This document shows, in pieces, positions 56,731-64,000 of a stretch of DNA of 64,000 nt. Origin of the DNA: an uncultured Clostridium sp. (GTDB lineage Bacteria; Bacillota; Clostridia; Clostridiales; Clostridiaceae); NCBI GenBank assembly GCA_903789665.1, contig CAIFEX010000007.1:1-64000 (forward strand), in the 5' to 3' direction. The position numbers and the translations under genes were made by a program. The notes below the pieces were generated by a model. That model made no database searches and was not told the DNA's origin. It was given only the letters and a program-made list of their open reading frames with translations. The stretch's first letter is position 1. Every line of letters starts with the position of its first letter.

Positions 56731-56808
56731 TGCAGAGCAGCTTGTTTTGCCAATTCAACATTTATTTTCCGCCCGTTCACTCATTTATATGCCAGCTGCT
56801 GCTCTGCA
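56731..56808. repeat. 11-bp inverted repeat (TGCAGAGCAGC/GCTGCTCTGCA)
   Basis: Perfect inverted repeats at 56731-56741 and 56798-56808, 56 bases apart. Confidence 0.7.
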
Positions 56809-56842
56809 TATTTTGCAGTCTTGTTTCCTCTGCAGTGGCATG

Positions 56843-57420
56843 GAATGTCCACCCGAGCAATTATCCCTCCGATCAATTATCTCCTTGTGGAGTCCTCTAT
56901 CTGTAAAGTAGCCGCCTATCCAGATAATCTACATCTCCTTGTTGAAAGTTCTTTCTCCATAAGGCAGTCTTTTCCCTGTGTGGTGGCATGTCCCTCCGGC
57001 TTAGTTCTCTTTTTGAGGGGTAGGCATGTCTCCCCAAGCAATTTTTTGAACAGTAAGCAGTCCATCCGGGCAATTTTCTCTACGATGACGTGTCCTTTCA
57101 GCTAGTTCCCTCTTTGAAACGTTAGATGTGCCCAACTGGCAATTTTCTCTGTATAATGGCATGTCCCTCCGGATGTTTCTCTCTTTGGGATGGTAGGCAT
57201 ATTCACCAAAGCAATTTTCTCTTTATGATGCATGCAGTGCATGTCCGCTTAAGTAATTTCCTATCCTATTCTATGGTGGCATGTCCATCCGGGCAATTCT
57301 ATTACGATGCACTGCATGTCCACCCGAGCAATTCTCTTTTTATGATGCAGTGCATGCCTCCGGCTAGTTCTCCATCTATAAAAGACAAGCTTTGTCCGGG
57401 CAGTTCTCTCTCCCTGTAGT
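56843..57420. repeat. Degenerate ~37-bp tandem repeat array
   Basis: At least twelve diverged units share a core GCATGTCC-NNCCGGGCAATTTTCT with TATGATG near the end. Units begin near 56986, 57024, 57057, 57087, 57124, 57159, 57197, 57239, 57279, 57314, 57352 and 57389 (spacings 30-42, mean about 37), with an outlying copy at 56843. The best pair reads CATGTCCATCCGGGCAATT at 57280 and CATGTCCACCCGAGCAATT at 57315. No protein is encoded convincingly on either strand. Confidence 0.85.
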
Positions 57421-57451
57421 TTATCGATTACTTCCCTATATACCGTGCTAT

Positions 57452-57545
57452 ATATTGATTTGCCCTGCTGTAGGTGGCATACTTTGTGACGGGTCGGAAT
57501 ATTGATTTGCCCTGCCGTAGGTGGCACACTTCGGCGGCCAGGATC
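57452..57545. repeat. 47-bp direct repeat (two copies)
   Basis: ATATTGATTTGCCCTGC starts at 57452 and at 57499; the first 32 bases match with two differences (T/C changes) and the rest diverges. Confidence 0.8.
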
Positions 57546-57673
57546 CTGTTTTCAGCTCATGGATTATTTGCACTTTCATTTGCAATACTCCCGCGGAACT
57601 AAGTGGGAAATTGTCCGGGATAATGATAAAATATAAGTTGATATTTGATTAAATTTTAAAGAAGGTATTTATA

Positions 57674-58513
57674 ATGGATGAGTGTTTCAGTAAATTCTTT
57701 TTAGAAGACAATGAGGTGAAAAACAAGGAGAAATTTAACGATGATGTGTTGGAAAAGGGGAAATCTCTCTATGAAGTAATCCGTATAATAGATGGGAAGC
57801 CTTTATTTTTAAAAGCTCATTTGGATAGGCTGGATAATTCTTTTAATGTAACTGGACTTAAATTGTGGCTTGGCAGGAGAGAAATTGCAGATGAAATACT
57901 TAAATTGATAGATATAAATAAAATCTATGCCGGAAATGTGAAACTTATATTTAATTTCTATAGAGGCCGCAGATTTTTAGCTTATTTCGTAGAACACCAT
58001 TATCCCGTTCCCGAAGATTATAAAACAGGAGTAAGAACTGACTTTTTTCAAGTTGAGAGGGAAAATCCGAATGCCAAGGTGATAAATCAGGAGTACAGGG
58101 CACGGGTTGGCAAAAAGATAAGGGAAAGCAATATATTTGAGGCGATTCTTGTAGACAATAGTGGAAATATAACCGAAGGAAGCAAGTCCAATATATTTAT
58201 GATAAAAGATGAAAAGGTTATAACCCCGCCCCTCAAAAGAGTGCTGCCCGGGACTACGAGGAGCATTATAATTAAGATCTGCGGCAGACTCGGGCTGGAT
58301 GTATTGGAGAAAGATGTGAGCTGTGAGGATATAGATAAATTTGATGCGGTGTTTATATCGGGTACTTCTCCTAAGGTACTTCCTGTAAAAAGTCTGGGAA
58401 ATATTAAATTTAATTCTTCAAATAATGAAATACTTCTCAAGATAATGCAGGCATACGACGAGGAAATAAAAGGGGATATAAATAATTTTAAGAAGACGAA
58501 ATATGTCAGATGA
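57674..58513 (+). CDS. Class IV PLP-dependent aminotransferase/lyase
   Basis: A 279-residue fold-type IV PLP enzyme (4-amino-4-deoxychorismate lyase, branched-chain or D-amino-acid aminotransferase family). SLYEVIRIIDGKPLFLKAHLDRL is the N-terminal block; the PLP lysine is the K in KVINQEYRARVG; then EAILVDNSGNITEGSKSNIFMI and TPPLKRVLPGTTR follow. PabC versus transaminase cannot be settled by eye. The ATG follows GAAGG. It starts a direction shared with the chemotaxis operon but sits after the repeat region. Confidence 0.85.
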   Translation: MDECFSKFFLEDNEVKNKEKFNDDVLEKGKSLYEVIRIIDGKPLFLKAHLDRLDNSFNVTGLKLWLGRREIADEILKLIDINKIYAGNVKLIFNFYRGRRFLAYFVEHHYPVPEDYKTGVRTDFFQVERENPNAKVINQEYRARVGKKIRESNIFEAILVDNSGNITEGSKSNIFMIKDEKVITPPLKRVLPGTTRSIIIKICGRLGLDVLEKDVSCEDIDKFDAVFISGTSPKVLPVKSLGNIKFNSSNNEILLKIMQAYDEEIKGDINNFKKTKYVR

Positions 58514-58588
58514 AGATCAGGACAATTCGGAATTGAGGAGTGCCGGTGAATTTTGTGTTTATGTTGAATGGGGAAGTGATTGATTTAT

Positions 58589-60517
58589 ATGAAGAAAATT
58601 TTTCGGGGAATTTCGCTGGAAGATTGTTTGAAATCTGCCAGTTATGAGCTGAATAAGCCCAAGGAACAGTTGAAATACAGAATATTGAAACAGAAAAAAT
58701 CTTTTTTTAAGAAAAAAACTGTAATTGAGGTTTTTCTGGATGATGCTGAAAGGAATATGGCACCCTTGAATCCTGATGAAAGCAGCGGCACTGTCAGGGT
58801 GGAGCAGGGAAGGATAATTGTAAAGGATCCTGCGGCAAAGGGCAGGCCTGCGGTAATTTGCAGAAGCAAATACATGTCGATTTTTGTAGATGGAGCTGAA
58901 GTTGAAAAAGGATGTGAAGTTTTTTCAAACAGTGATATAAAAGTGGTCTTTCAGGAGGAAGAAGCTAAGAGAGAGTTCAGCATACATGTACCTCACGATA
59001 AAATGAAGGCCTATGCTGAAGTTAGGTATACGCCTAAAAATGAGTATGCATTGAAAGACACGCCTGAAAGCTCCAGATTAACTCTTGAAGCCGGGGTGGT
59101 GAAGAGCACGCAGCCGCCTGAATATACTGCCGAGGAAATTAAAGAAGAGTTATCCAATAATAAAATAGTTTATGGTATAATAGAAGAAAATTTGAAAAAA
59201 GTAGTAAAAACCAATAAAAAAATACTTGTGGCACAGGGGAAAAAGCCGGTAGATGGAGAAGATGATCGGATAGAGGCGAAATTTAAAACTTTTGCAGATT
59301 TAAAGGAAGATATGGTAGGTAATGTGGATTTTAAAAGCATAGGAGCTGTGAATGCGGTTAGAAAAGGGGACGTAATTGCAGTAAAACATGTTGGTACCGA
59401 AGGCGAAAATGGCTGCGATGTATACGGGAAGATTATAAAATGTCAAAAAGGCAAAAAATTGAAACTTAAAGCCGGTACGGGATGTATTCTCAAAGATAAA
59501 AACACAGTTGAGGCAATTATTGATGGCAAACCTTCCGTACAGGGAAACACCTTTTATGTTCACCAGGTTCATGAAATAAACGGCGATGTGGATTTAAGTA
59601 CTGGAAACGTGAAATTTATAGGGGATGTAGTCATACATGGTGGCGTCAAAGAGGGAATGAAAGTAAAGTGCGGAAATGATCTTGTCATAGACAGGGAAGT
59701 TGAAAGGGCCGATATAAGTGCGGCAGGCAGCATAACCATAGGCGGCAGTATTGTAGCGTCCAAGATATACGGCGGCGGAGACAATGTAAAAAAACTTCAT
59801 GCGGTGGAACACCTGAAAAAATTCAACCAAAATTTGGATAAATTGATGCAGGTTGTGGATGAAATAAAATCATATAACTTACTTGGGTGCAACAAAAGCG
59901 ATGGAGAGATAATAAAAATACTTCTGGAAAATAAATTCAAAATTCTTCTGAGGCTCGGAATAAATATAATTGCCGATTTGAATGCCCAGAATGAAGAGGA
60001 TAGTGAAGACGATATAGTCAGGTACATAAAGACCAGACTTATGGGAATGGGACCTGTGAGCATAAAAAATTATCTTGAGCTGAATGAGCTGATAGATGGG
60101 GTAAATGGCAAAATAAAATATTTTGAAAATACACTCGGGCTTCCTGTAAATGTAAATATATCCTACTGTCAGGATTCGAATATACAGAGTTCGGGGAGCG
60201 TGCTTATTACAGGAAAAGGAGAGTACGTATCAACTATTGCAGGAAGTGACTCTATTGAGTTTGAAAGGGAAGGAAGTGTGGCAAGGGGAGGAATTTTGAG
60301 TTCTCAAAAGGAAGTCAGATGCAAGATTGTCGGCAGTATGGCAGGTGTGTCTACGACACTTCAGGTGGGAAGCAAAGGCAGCATATGGGCCGATGTAGCC
60401 TACCACAATACCATATTTAAAGTGGGGGATAGGGAAAAGGTACTGGAGTCCCCGGGTAAAAATGTACATGCCTATTTAAAGGATGGAAATATAATGGTAG
60501 ATAAATTTGTACTATGA
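58589..60517 (+). CDS. FapA (DUF342) family protein with Jag-N-like N-terminus
   Basis: About 642 residues. Residues 1-50 resemble the Jag N-terminal domain (ISLEDCLKSASYELNKPKEQLKYRIL); the rest is DUF342/FapA, with a beta-helical region (about 230-400: GDVDLSTGNVKFIGDVVIHGGVKEGMKVKCGNDLVIDREVERADISAAGSI) and a coiled coil (about 410-520). FapA-type proteins are linked to cell-surface and motility assembly, without a known reaction. It leads the chemotaxis genes. ATG 58589 is preferred to TTG 58580. Confidence 0.85.
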   Translation: MKKIFRGISLEDCLKSASYELNKPKEQLKYRILKQKKSFFKKKTVIEVFLDDAERNMAPLNPDESSGTVRVEQGRIIVKDPAAKGRPAVICRSKYMSIFVDGAEVEKGCEVFSNSDIKVVFQEEEAKREFSIHVPHDKMKAYAEVRYTPKNEYALKDTPESSRLTLEAGVVKSTQPPEYTAEEIKEELSNNKIVYGIIEENLKKVVKTNKKILVAQGKKPVDGEDDRIEAKFKTFADLKEDMVGNVDFKSIGAVNAVRKGDVIAVKHVGTEGENGCDVYGKIIKCQKGKKLKLKAGTGCILKDKNTVEAIIDGKPSVQGNTFYVHQVHEINGDVDLSTGNVKFIGDVVIHGGVKEGMKVKCGNDLVIDREVERADISAAGSITIGGSIVASKIYGGGDNVKKLHAVEHLKKFNQNLDKLMQVVDEIKSYNLLGCNKSDGEIIKILLENKFKILLRLGINIIADLNAQNEEDSEDDIVRYIKTRLMGMGPVSIKNYLELNELIDGVNGKIKYFENTLGLPVNVNISYCQDSNIQSSGSVLITGKGEYVSTIAGSDSIEFEREGSVARGGILSSQKEVRCKIVGSMAGVSTTLQVGSKGSIWADVAYHNTIFKVGDREKVLESPGKNVHAYLKDGNIMVDKFVL

Positions 60518-60554
60518 AATTTAATTTATTTTAATAATTAAGGAGGATTTTATA

Positions 60555-61001
60555 ATGGGCAATAAGGAGATAAAAGTGTTGATATTTAGTATAGGCGATG
60601 AATACTATGCCACGGATATTATGGAGATAGAGAGAATTTTAGGGTATAAAGAAACCACAAAGCTGCCCGACTCACCTGATTTTGTGGAAGGAGTTATAAA
60701 CTACGAGGGAAATATACTCCCTATAATATCCCTCTCTAAAAGATTTAGACTTGGCGCAGATCAGAAGGGGGATCAGTCGAAAATCATAGTCACAAAGCAG
60801 GACGGAAATAAAATAGGGGTAATAGTCGATGAGGTATCTGAAGTAAGAGATGTAAAGGAAAGCGATATAGAAGTACCTCCGGAGATAATAGCGGGAATAT
60901 CAAAGAGATATGTTAAGGGGCTCATAAAGATAGACGAGAAGATAGTGATATTTTTGAACATGGCAAAAATATTGACGGATAAGGAAAAGGAACTCATATG
61001 A
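60555..61001 (+). CDS. cheW: Chemotaxis coupling protein CheW
   Basis: A 148-residue adaptor that links receptors to CheA. VLIFSIGDEYYATDIMEIERIL, LPDSPDFVEGVINYEGNILPIISLSKRF and IGVIVDEVSEVRDV are standard CheW blocks. A TAAGGAGG site precedes the ATG. It is the second gene of the operon. Confidence 0.94.
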   Translation: MGNKEIKVLIFSIGDEYYATDIMEIERILGYKETTKLPDSPDFVEGVINYEGNILPIISLSKRFRLGADQKGDQSKIIVTKQDGNKIGVIVDEVSEVRDVKESDIEVPPEIIAGISKRYVKGLIKIDEKIVIFLNMAKILTDKEKELI

Positions 61002-61028
61002 CTTATATAATTTGAATTGAGAGGTTGC

Positions 61029-61532
61029 ATGTTTATGGAGGTAAGCGAAATAAAGGAAATAAAGGTGGGAATAGCAGATATGAATACTGCAGGCTCTCCA
61101 AACAGGATCATAACTATCGGTTTGGGTTCCTGTGTAGGTATAGCACTATATGACGATAAATCGAACATAGGGGGTCTGGCACATATAATGCTGCCGGACA
61201 GTACCCAGTTCAGCAATAAGAAAAATCCCTTGAAATTTGCTGATCTGGCTATTCCCCTGCTTATAGAAAAATTGGAGAAATTAGGTGTAAATAGAAGAAA
61301 TTTAAAGGCAAAAATAGCTGGAGGAGCATCCATGTTTAACTTTCCGGACAAAAGTGTGATGATGGATATAGGAAACAGGAACGGAAAAGCCGTAAAACAC
61401 ATGCTGGAAAAATGTTCTATCTCCATATTGGCAGAAGATCTGGGCGGCAATAAGGGCAGAACTATGATACTTGATACTTCGGACGGATCAGTTAAAATAA
61501 AGACAGTGGGAATGGGAATAAGGGAAATTTAG
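61029..61532 (+). CDS. cheD: Chemoreceptor glutamine deamidase CheD
   Basis: Deamidates specific receptor glutamines and, in Bacillus, interacts with CheC. The catalytic Cys is in GLGSCVGIALYD and His in GGLAHIMLP; the C-terminal GGASMFN and LGGNKGRTMILDTSDG are conserved. The start is ATG 61029 or ATG 61035; both lie near GAGAGG, with 4 and 10 bases of spacing. About 167 residues. Confidence 0.93.
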   Translation: MFMEVSEIKEIKVGIADMNTAGSPNRIITIGLGSCVGIALYDDKSNIGGLAHIMLPDSTQFSNKKNPLKFADLAIPLLIEKLEKLGVNRRNLKAKIAGGASMFNFPDKSVMMDIGNRNGKAVKHMLEKCSISILAEDLGGNKGRTMILDTSDGSVKIKTVGMGIREI

Positions 61533-61553
61533 AATTGATGGAGTGATGACATT

Positions 61554-62624
61554 TTGAGAAATATTAAAGTTTTAGTGGTAGATGATTCTGCGTTTATGAG
61601 AAAGATAATTTCGGATATGATAAATGACGATCCCTGTATGGAGGTCATTGGCACTGCCAGAAACGGCGAGGATTTTTTAAACAAGCTTTCCTCAAATTTC
61701 TGGAAAGTGTATCCCGATGTAGTGACTCTTGACGTGGAAATGCCCAGGATGGACGGCATAGCTGCCCTCCGTGAATTGAAAAGGAGGGGAATTTTTATAC
61801 CTGTGATAGTTTTAAGCAGCATTTCAAAAGAAGGCACTAAACTTACTATGGAGTGTCTTGAAGCAGGTGCATTTGATTTTTTGCCCAAGCCATCCGGCAC
61901 CATATCGCTGGATATAGAAAAAATAAAAATTAATCTGATAAAGAAAATAAGGGCGGCTTGTAGAAATGTGAAAAAGTCGGTGAATGTTTCTGATGCGGTA
62001 CCGGTATCTGCAGTGCATGGGGAAAACGGTGAAATTGGGGGAACCAGAAAAAATATAGATGCGGTGGTAATAGGTGCATCCACCGGAGGACCCAAGGCAT
62101 TGTATTCAGTTATAACAAAATTTCCCGAAGATATGGGAGTGCCCGTATTTGTTGTGCAGCACATGCCTTCGGGGTTTACAAAAGCCTTTGCGGAAAGACT
62201 CGATTCCAATTCTGACATAAAAGTTATGGAAGCACAGGACAGTATGAATGCGGTCAAAAATACTGTTTACATAGCTCCGGGCGGATTTCACATGGAAGTC
62301 TGGAGAGACAAAAAAATACATCTCAATAAGGAACCTGCAATCTGGGGCGTAAGGCCTTCTGTGGATAAACTGTTTTTATCTGCTTCCAGGGTGTATGGAG
62401 GAAATATCATAAGTGCGGTTCTGACGGGCATGGGACGAGATGGTGCAAATGGAACCGTGGAGATCAAAAAAGGCGGTGGAATTACCATATCGGAAGCTGA
62501 ATCCACCTGCACTATTTATGGAATGCCCAAAGCGGCTTATGCCACCGGCAAAGTTGATCTGGTCCTTCCTGTGGACAAAATAGCCAGCGAAATTTTGAAG
62601 ATAATAAAACTTGGCAGGAGGTAG
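61554..62624 (+). CDS. cheB: Chemotaxis response regulator protein-glutamate methylesterase CheB
   Basis: A receiver domain (phosphorylation site D60 in TLDVEMP, acid pocket D10-D11) is joined to a methylesterase domain that removes methyl groups from receptors. The Ser-His-Asp triad is in GASTGGPKAL, VQHMPSGF and GMGRDGANG. The 356-residue length is normal. The TTG start follows GGAGTGAT. It is cotranscribed with cheR. Confidence 0.95.
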   Translation: MRNIKVLVVDDSAFMRKIISDMINDDPCMEVIGTARNGEDFLNKLSSNFWKVYPDVVTLDVEMPRMDGIAALRELKRRGIFIPVIVLSSISKEGTKLTMECLEAGAFDFLPKPSGTISLDIEKIKINLIKKIRAACRNVKKSVNVSDAVPVSAVHGENGEIGGTRKNIDAVVIGASTGGPKALYSVITKFPEDMGVPVFVVQHMPSGFTKAFAERLDSNSDIKVMEAQDSMNAVKNTVYIAPGGFHMEVWRDKKIHLNKEPAIWGVRPSVDKLFLSASRVYGGNIISAVLTGMGRDGANGTVEIKKGGGITISEAESTCTIYGMPKAAYATGKVDLVLPVDKIASEILKIIKLGRR

Positions 62625-62628
62625 ATCT

Positions 62629-63402
62629 ATGGATGCGGATATGGATTATTTTGAAAGATGGGTATTGAGGGAATTTAATATAAACCTTTCTGCCTACAAA
62701 CCCAAACAGCTTCACAGGCGGATTAGAAGCCTCATGTCCAGAGTCGGGGTGAATACCATAGAGGAGTATATAGCACTTTTGAGAAAGGACGGGGGCCAGA
62801 GACAGAAGTTTCTGGATTTTATAACTATAAATGTATCCGAATTTTTTAGGAACCCGGAAATATTCGGGGAATTCAAGCTAAAGCTGAAAGAAGAACTGCT
62901 TTCCAGGAGCGATTCTCTAAAAATATGGAGTGCAGCCTGTTCAATTGGAGCCGAGCCATATTCGGTGGCCATATATTTATATGAGTTGAACCCCGGCGGG
63001 AAACATAAAATAATTGCAACCGACATAGACAGCACAATAATAGAGAGGGCCAGAAAAGGAGAATATGCTTTATCGGAAATAAAAAATGTAAAAAAGGAAT
63101 ATTTAAATAAGTATTTTATAATAAAAGACGATAAATATATTATAAGCGATAAAATAAAAAAATTGGTTACCTTCAAAAAACACGACTTGATATTGGACAG
63201 TTACGATGACAATTTTGACCTGATAATATGCAGAAACGTGGTGATATATTTTAATCAGGACATAAAGGATAAAATATATAAAAAATTTAGCCGGTCTTTA
63301 AAAAAGGGAGGGCTGCTGTTTGTCGGGGCCACCGAGAGCATTTACAATTACAAGGACTATGGTTTTGAGAAGGCATCTACCTTTATGTACAGAAAGCTAT
63401 AA
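62629..63402 (+). CDS. cheR: Chemotaxis protein methyltransferase CheR
   Basis: Methylates receptor glutamates with SAM. The N-terminal helical domain (about 1-70) includes YKPKQLHRRIRSLMSRVG; the SAM-binding domain has IWSAACSIGAEPYSVAIYL and ICRNVVIYFNQ, GGLLFVGATESIYNY. ATG 62629 follows AGGAGG, 4 bp after the cheB stop; a TTG at 62611 within cheB is not used. 257 residues. Confidence 0.95.
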   Translation: MDADMDYFERWVLREFNINLSAYKPKQLHRRIRSLMSRVGVNTIEEYIALLRKDGGQRQKFLDFITINVSEFFRNPEIFGEFKLKLKEELLSRSDSLKIWSAACSIGAEPYSVAIYLYELNPGGKHKIIATDIDSTIIERARKGEYALSEIKNVKKEYLNKYFIIKDDKYIISDKIKKLVTFKKHDLILDSYDDNFDLIICRNVVIYFNQDIKDKIYKKFSRSLKKGGLLFVGATESIYNYKDYGFEKASTFMYRKL

Positions 63403-63413
63403 GGAGGGAGAAA

Positions 63414-64000
63414 ATGGATACATCACAGTATATGGATATGTTTCTTGAAGAGGCAATGGATAATTTGCAGACGCTGAATGAGTCCTTGCTTCAGCTTGAA
63501 CAGGAACCAGATAATATAGATAAGGTGAATGAAATTTTTAGAGTTGCACATACCATAAAGGGAATGGCAGCCACCATGGGATTTAACAAGGTGACGGAAC
63601 TCACCCATAAAATGGAGGATGTATTATCTGAATTTAGGGATGGACAGCTTAAAGTTACACAGGACGTTGTGACAGTGCTGTTTAAATGTCTGGATACCCT
63701 TGAGAAGATGATAAAAAATATAGAGGACGGGGTAGATGAAGAAGTACCTATTGAAGGCATCATGGGGGAACTTGAAAAGATTTCCGGGAATCCCCAGGCA
63801 GCTTCCAAAGGACAGGAAAATGTAAAAAAGGAAACTGCGGCAAAGCCCGAGCCCGGTGACAAGGATATTGTCGATTCTTCCGTAAAATTAAACGAATATG
63901 ACATAAATGTAGTCAAGCAGGCGAAGGACAAGGGTTTTAATGCCTTTGCAATAAAGATCAACCTCAGTGAAAGTACGCTGCTTAAGTCGGCCAGGGCCTT
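63414..64000 (+). CDS. cheA: Chemotaxis histidine kinase CheA (partial, runs off the window)
   Basis: Only about 195 residues are visible, with no stop before the window end. They are the N-terminal HPt domain, with the phosphorylated His at H46 in VAHTIKGMAATMGF and TELTHKMEDVLSEFRDG downstream, then a linker and the start of the P2 region. The ATG follows AAGGAGGG. It follows cheR by 11 bp; further chemotaxis genes probably lie beyond. Confidence 0.9.
   Translation, partial: MDTSQYMDMFLEEAMDNLQTLNESLLQLEQEPDNIDKVNEIFRVAHTIKGMAATMGFNKVTELTHKMEDVLSEFRDGQLKVTQDVVTVLFKCLDTLEKMIKNIEDGVDEEVPIEGIMGELEKISGNPQAASKGQENVKKETAAKPEPGDKDIVDSSVKLNEYDINVVKQAKDKGFNAFAIKINLSESTLLKSARA

Noticed and set aside
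56633-57419. Three open frames on the plus strand across the gene-free region
   Set aside because: They overlap each other in different frames, lack ribosome sites and show no protein-like composition.
56843-57420. CRISPR array
   Set aside because: Units are diverged rather than identical, spacing is only about 37 bp including any 'spacer', and there are no cas genes in the window.
57261-57527. Open frame of 88 codons on the minus strand through the repeat array
   Set aside because: It simply translates the repeats, has no ribosome site or recognisable domain, and the repeat period is not a multiple of three throughout.

Overview
The window reads as one continuous stretch of a low-GC, strictly anaerobic Firmicute chromosome, most likely Clostridium sensu stricto. 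Support comes from AT-rich genes with strong AGGAGG-type ribosome sites and frequent TTG/GTG starts, a one-chain pyruvate:ferredoxin oxidoreductase, two small flavodoxins, T-box leaders, a lipoteichoic-acid-synthase-type enzyme and a clostridial chemotaxis operon (fapA-like, cheW, cheD, cheB, cheR, cheA). I do not name a species. No rRNA, tRNA, intact insertion sequence, prophage or CRISPR array was seen.

Layout. 0-3.3 kb (minus): ketopantoate-reductase-like protein, a repeat-bearing gap, rlmD and a small membrane protein. 3.4-7.8 kb: LTA-synthase-family enzyme followed by an ABC importer of the ThiXYZ/NMT1 type. 7.8-9.7 kb (minus): secreted serine hydrolase. 9.8-13.7 kb: divergent biotin locus, bioB against bioY-bioD-bioA, each side with a BirA-type operator. 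13.7-15 kb: S component plus AIR-synthase-like kinase, probably the cblT/cblS alpha-ribazole salvage pair. 15-24.6 kb: cardiolipin synthase, a heterodimeric ABC exporter with one degenerate ATP site, xpt, a TauE-type permease, a 2-hydroxyacid dehydrogenase and rarA. 24.7-31.4 kb: secreted transglutaminase-like protein, Fur-box flavodoxin with a DUF3793 partner, DUF1002 protein, beta-hydroxyacid dehydrogenase, a NIF3/CutA-like small protein and a chemoreceptor. 31.4-36.4 kb: leuA-leuC-leuD-leuB behind two tandem T-boxes that both show a CUC (Leu) specifier. 37-42.2 kb: second-type topoisomerase pair (parE/parC-like). 42.2-45.5 kb: glpF-glpP-glpK with a leader terminator before glpF and a compact structured RNA candidate between glpP and glpK. 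45.5-50.9 kb: DJ-1/PfpI protein, M16 peptidase, recJ, murG, second flavodoxin. 51.4-55 kb: pyruvate:ferredoxin oxidoreductase. 55-57.7 kb: DUF1292 gene with a structured leader, a HAD phosphatase, then a 1.27-kb gene-free region rich in repeats. 57.7-64 kb: class IV aminotransferase and the chemotaxis operon, with cheA running off the end.

The least explained material is non-coding: (i) the folded RNA candidate between glpP and glpK; (ii) a roughly 37-bp-period degenerate repeat array at 56.98-57.42 kb; (iii) a family of CCCCCGGGGG-centred elements, one of which is a 52-bp perfect palindrome; (iv) the paired-end leader in front of the DUF1292 gene; (v) two palindromic elements upstream of the chemoreceptor. 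Family names come from recognising protein motifs by eye; no database search was made.
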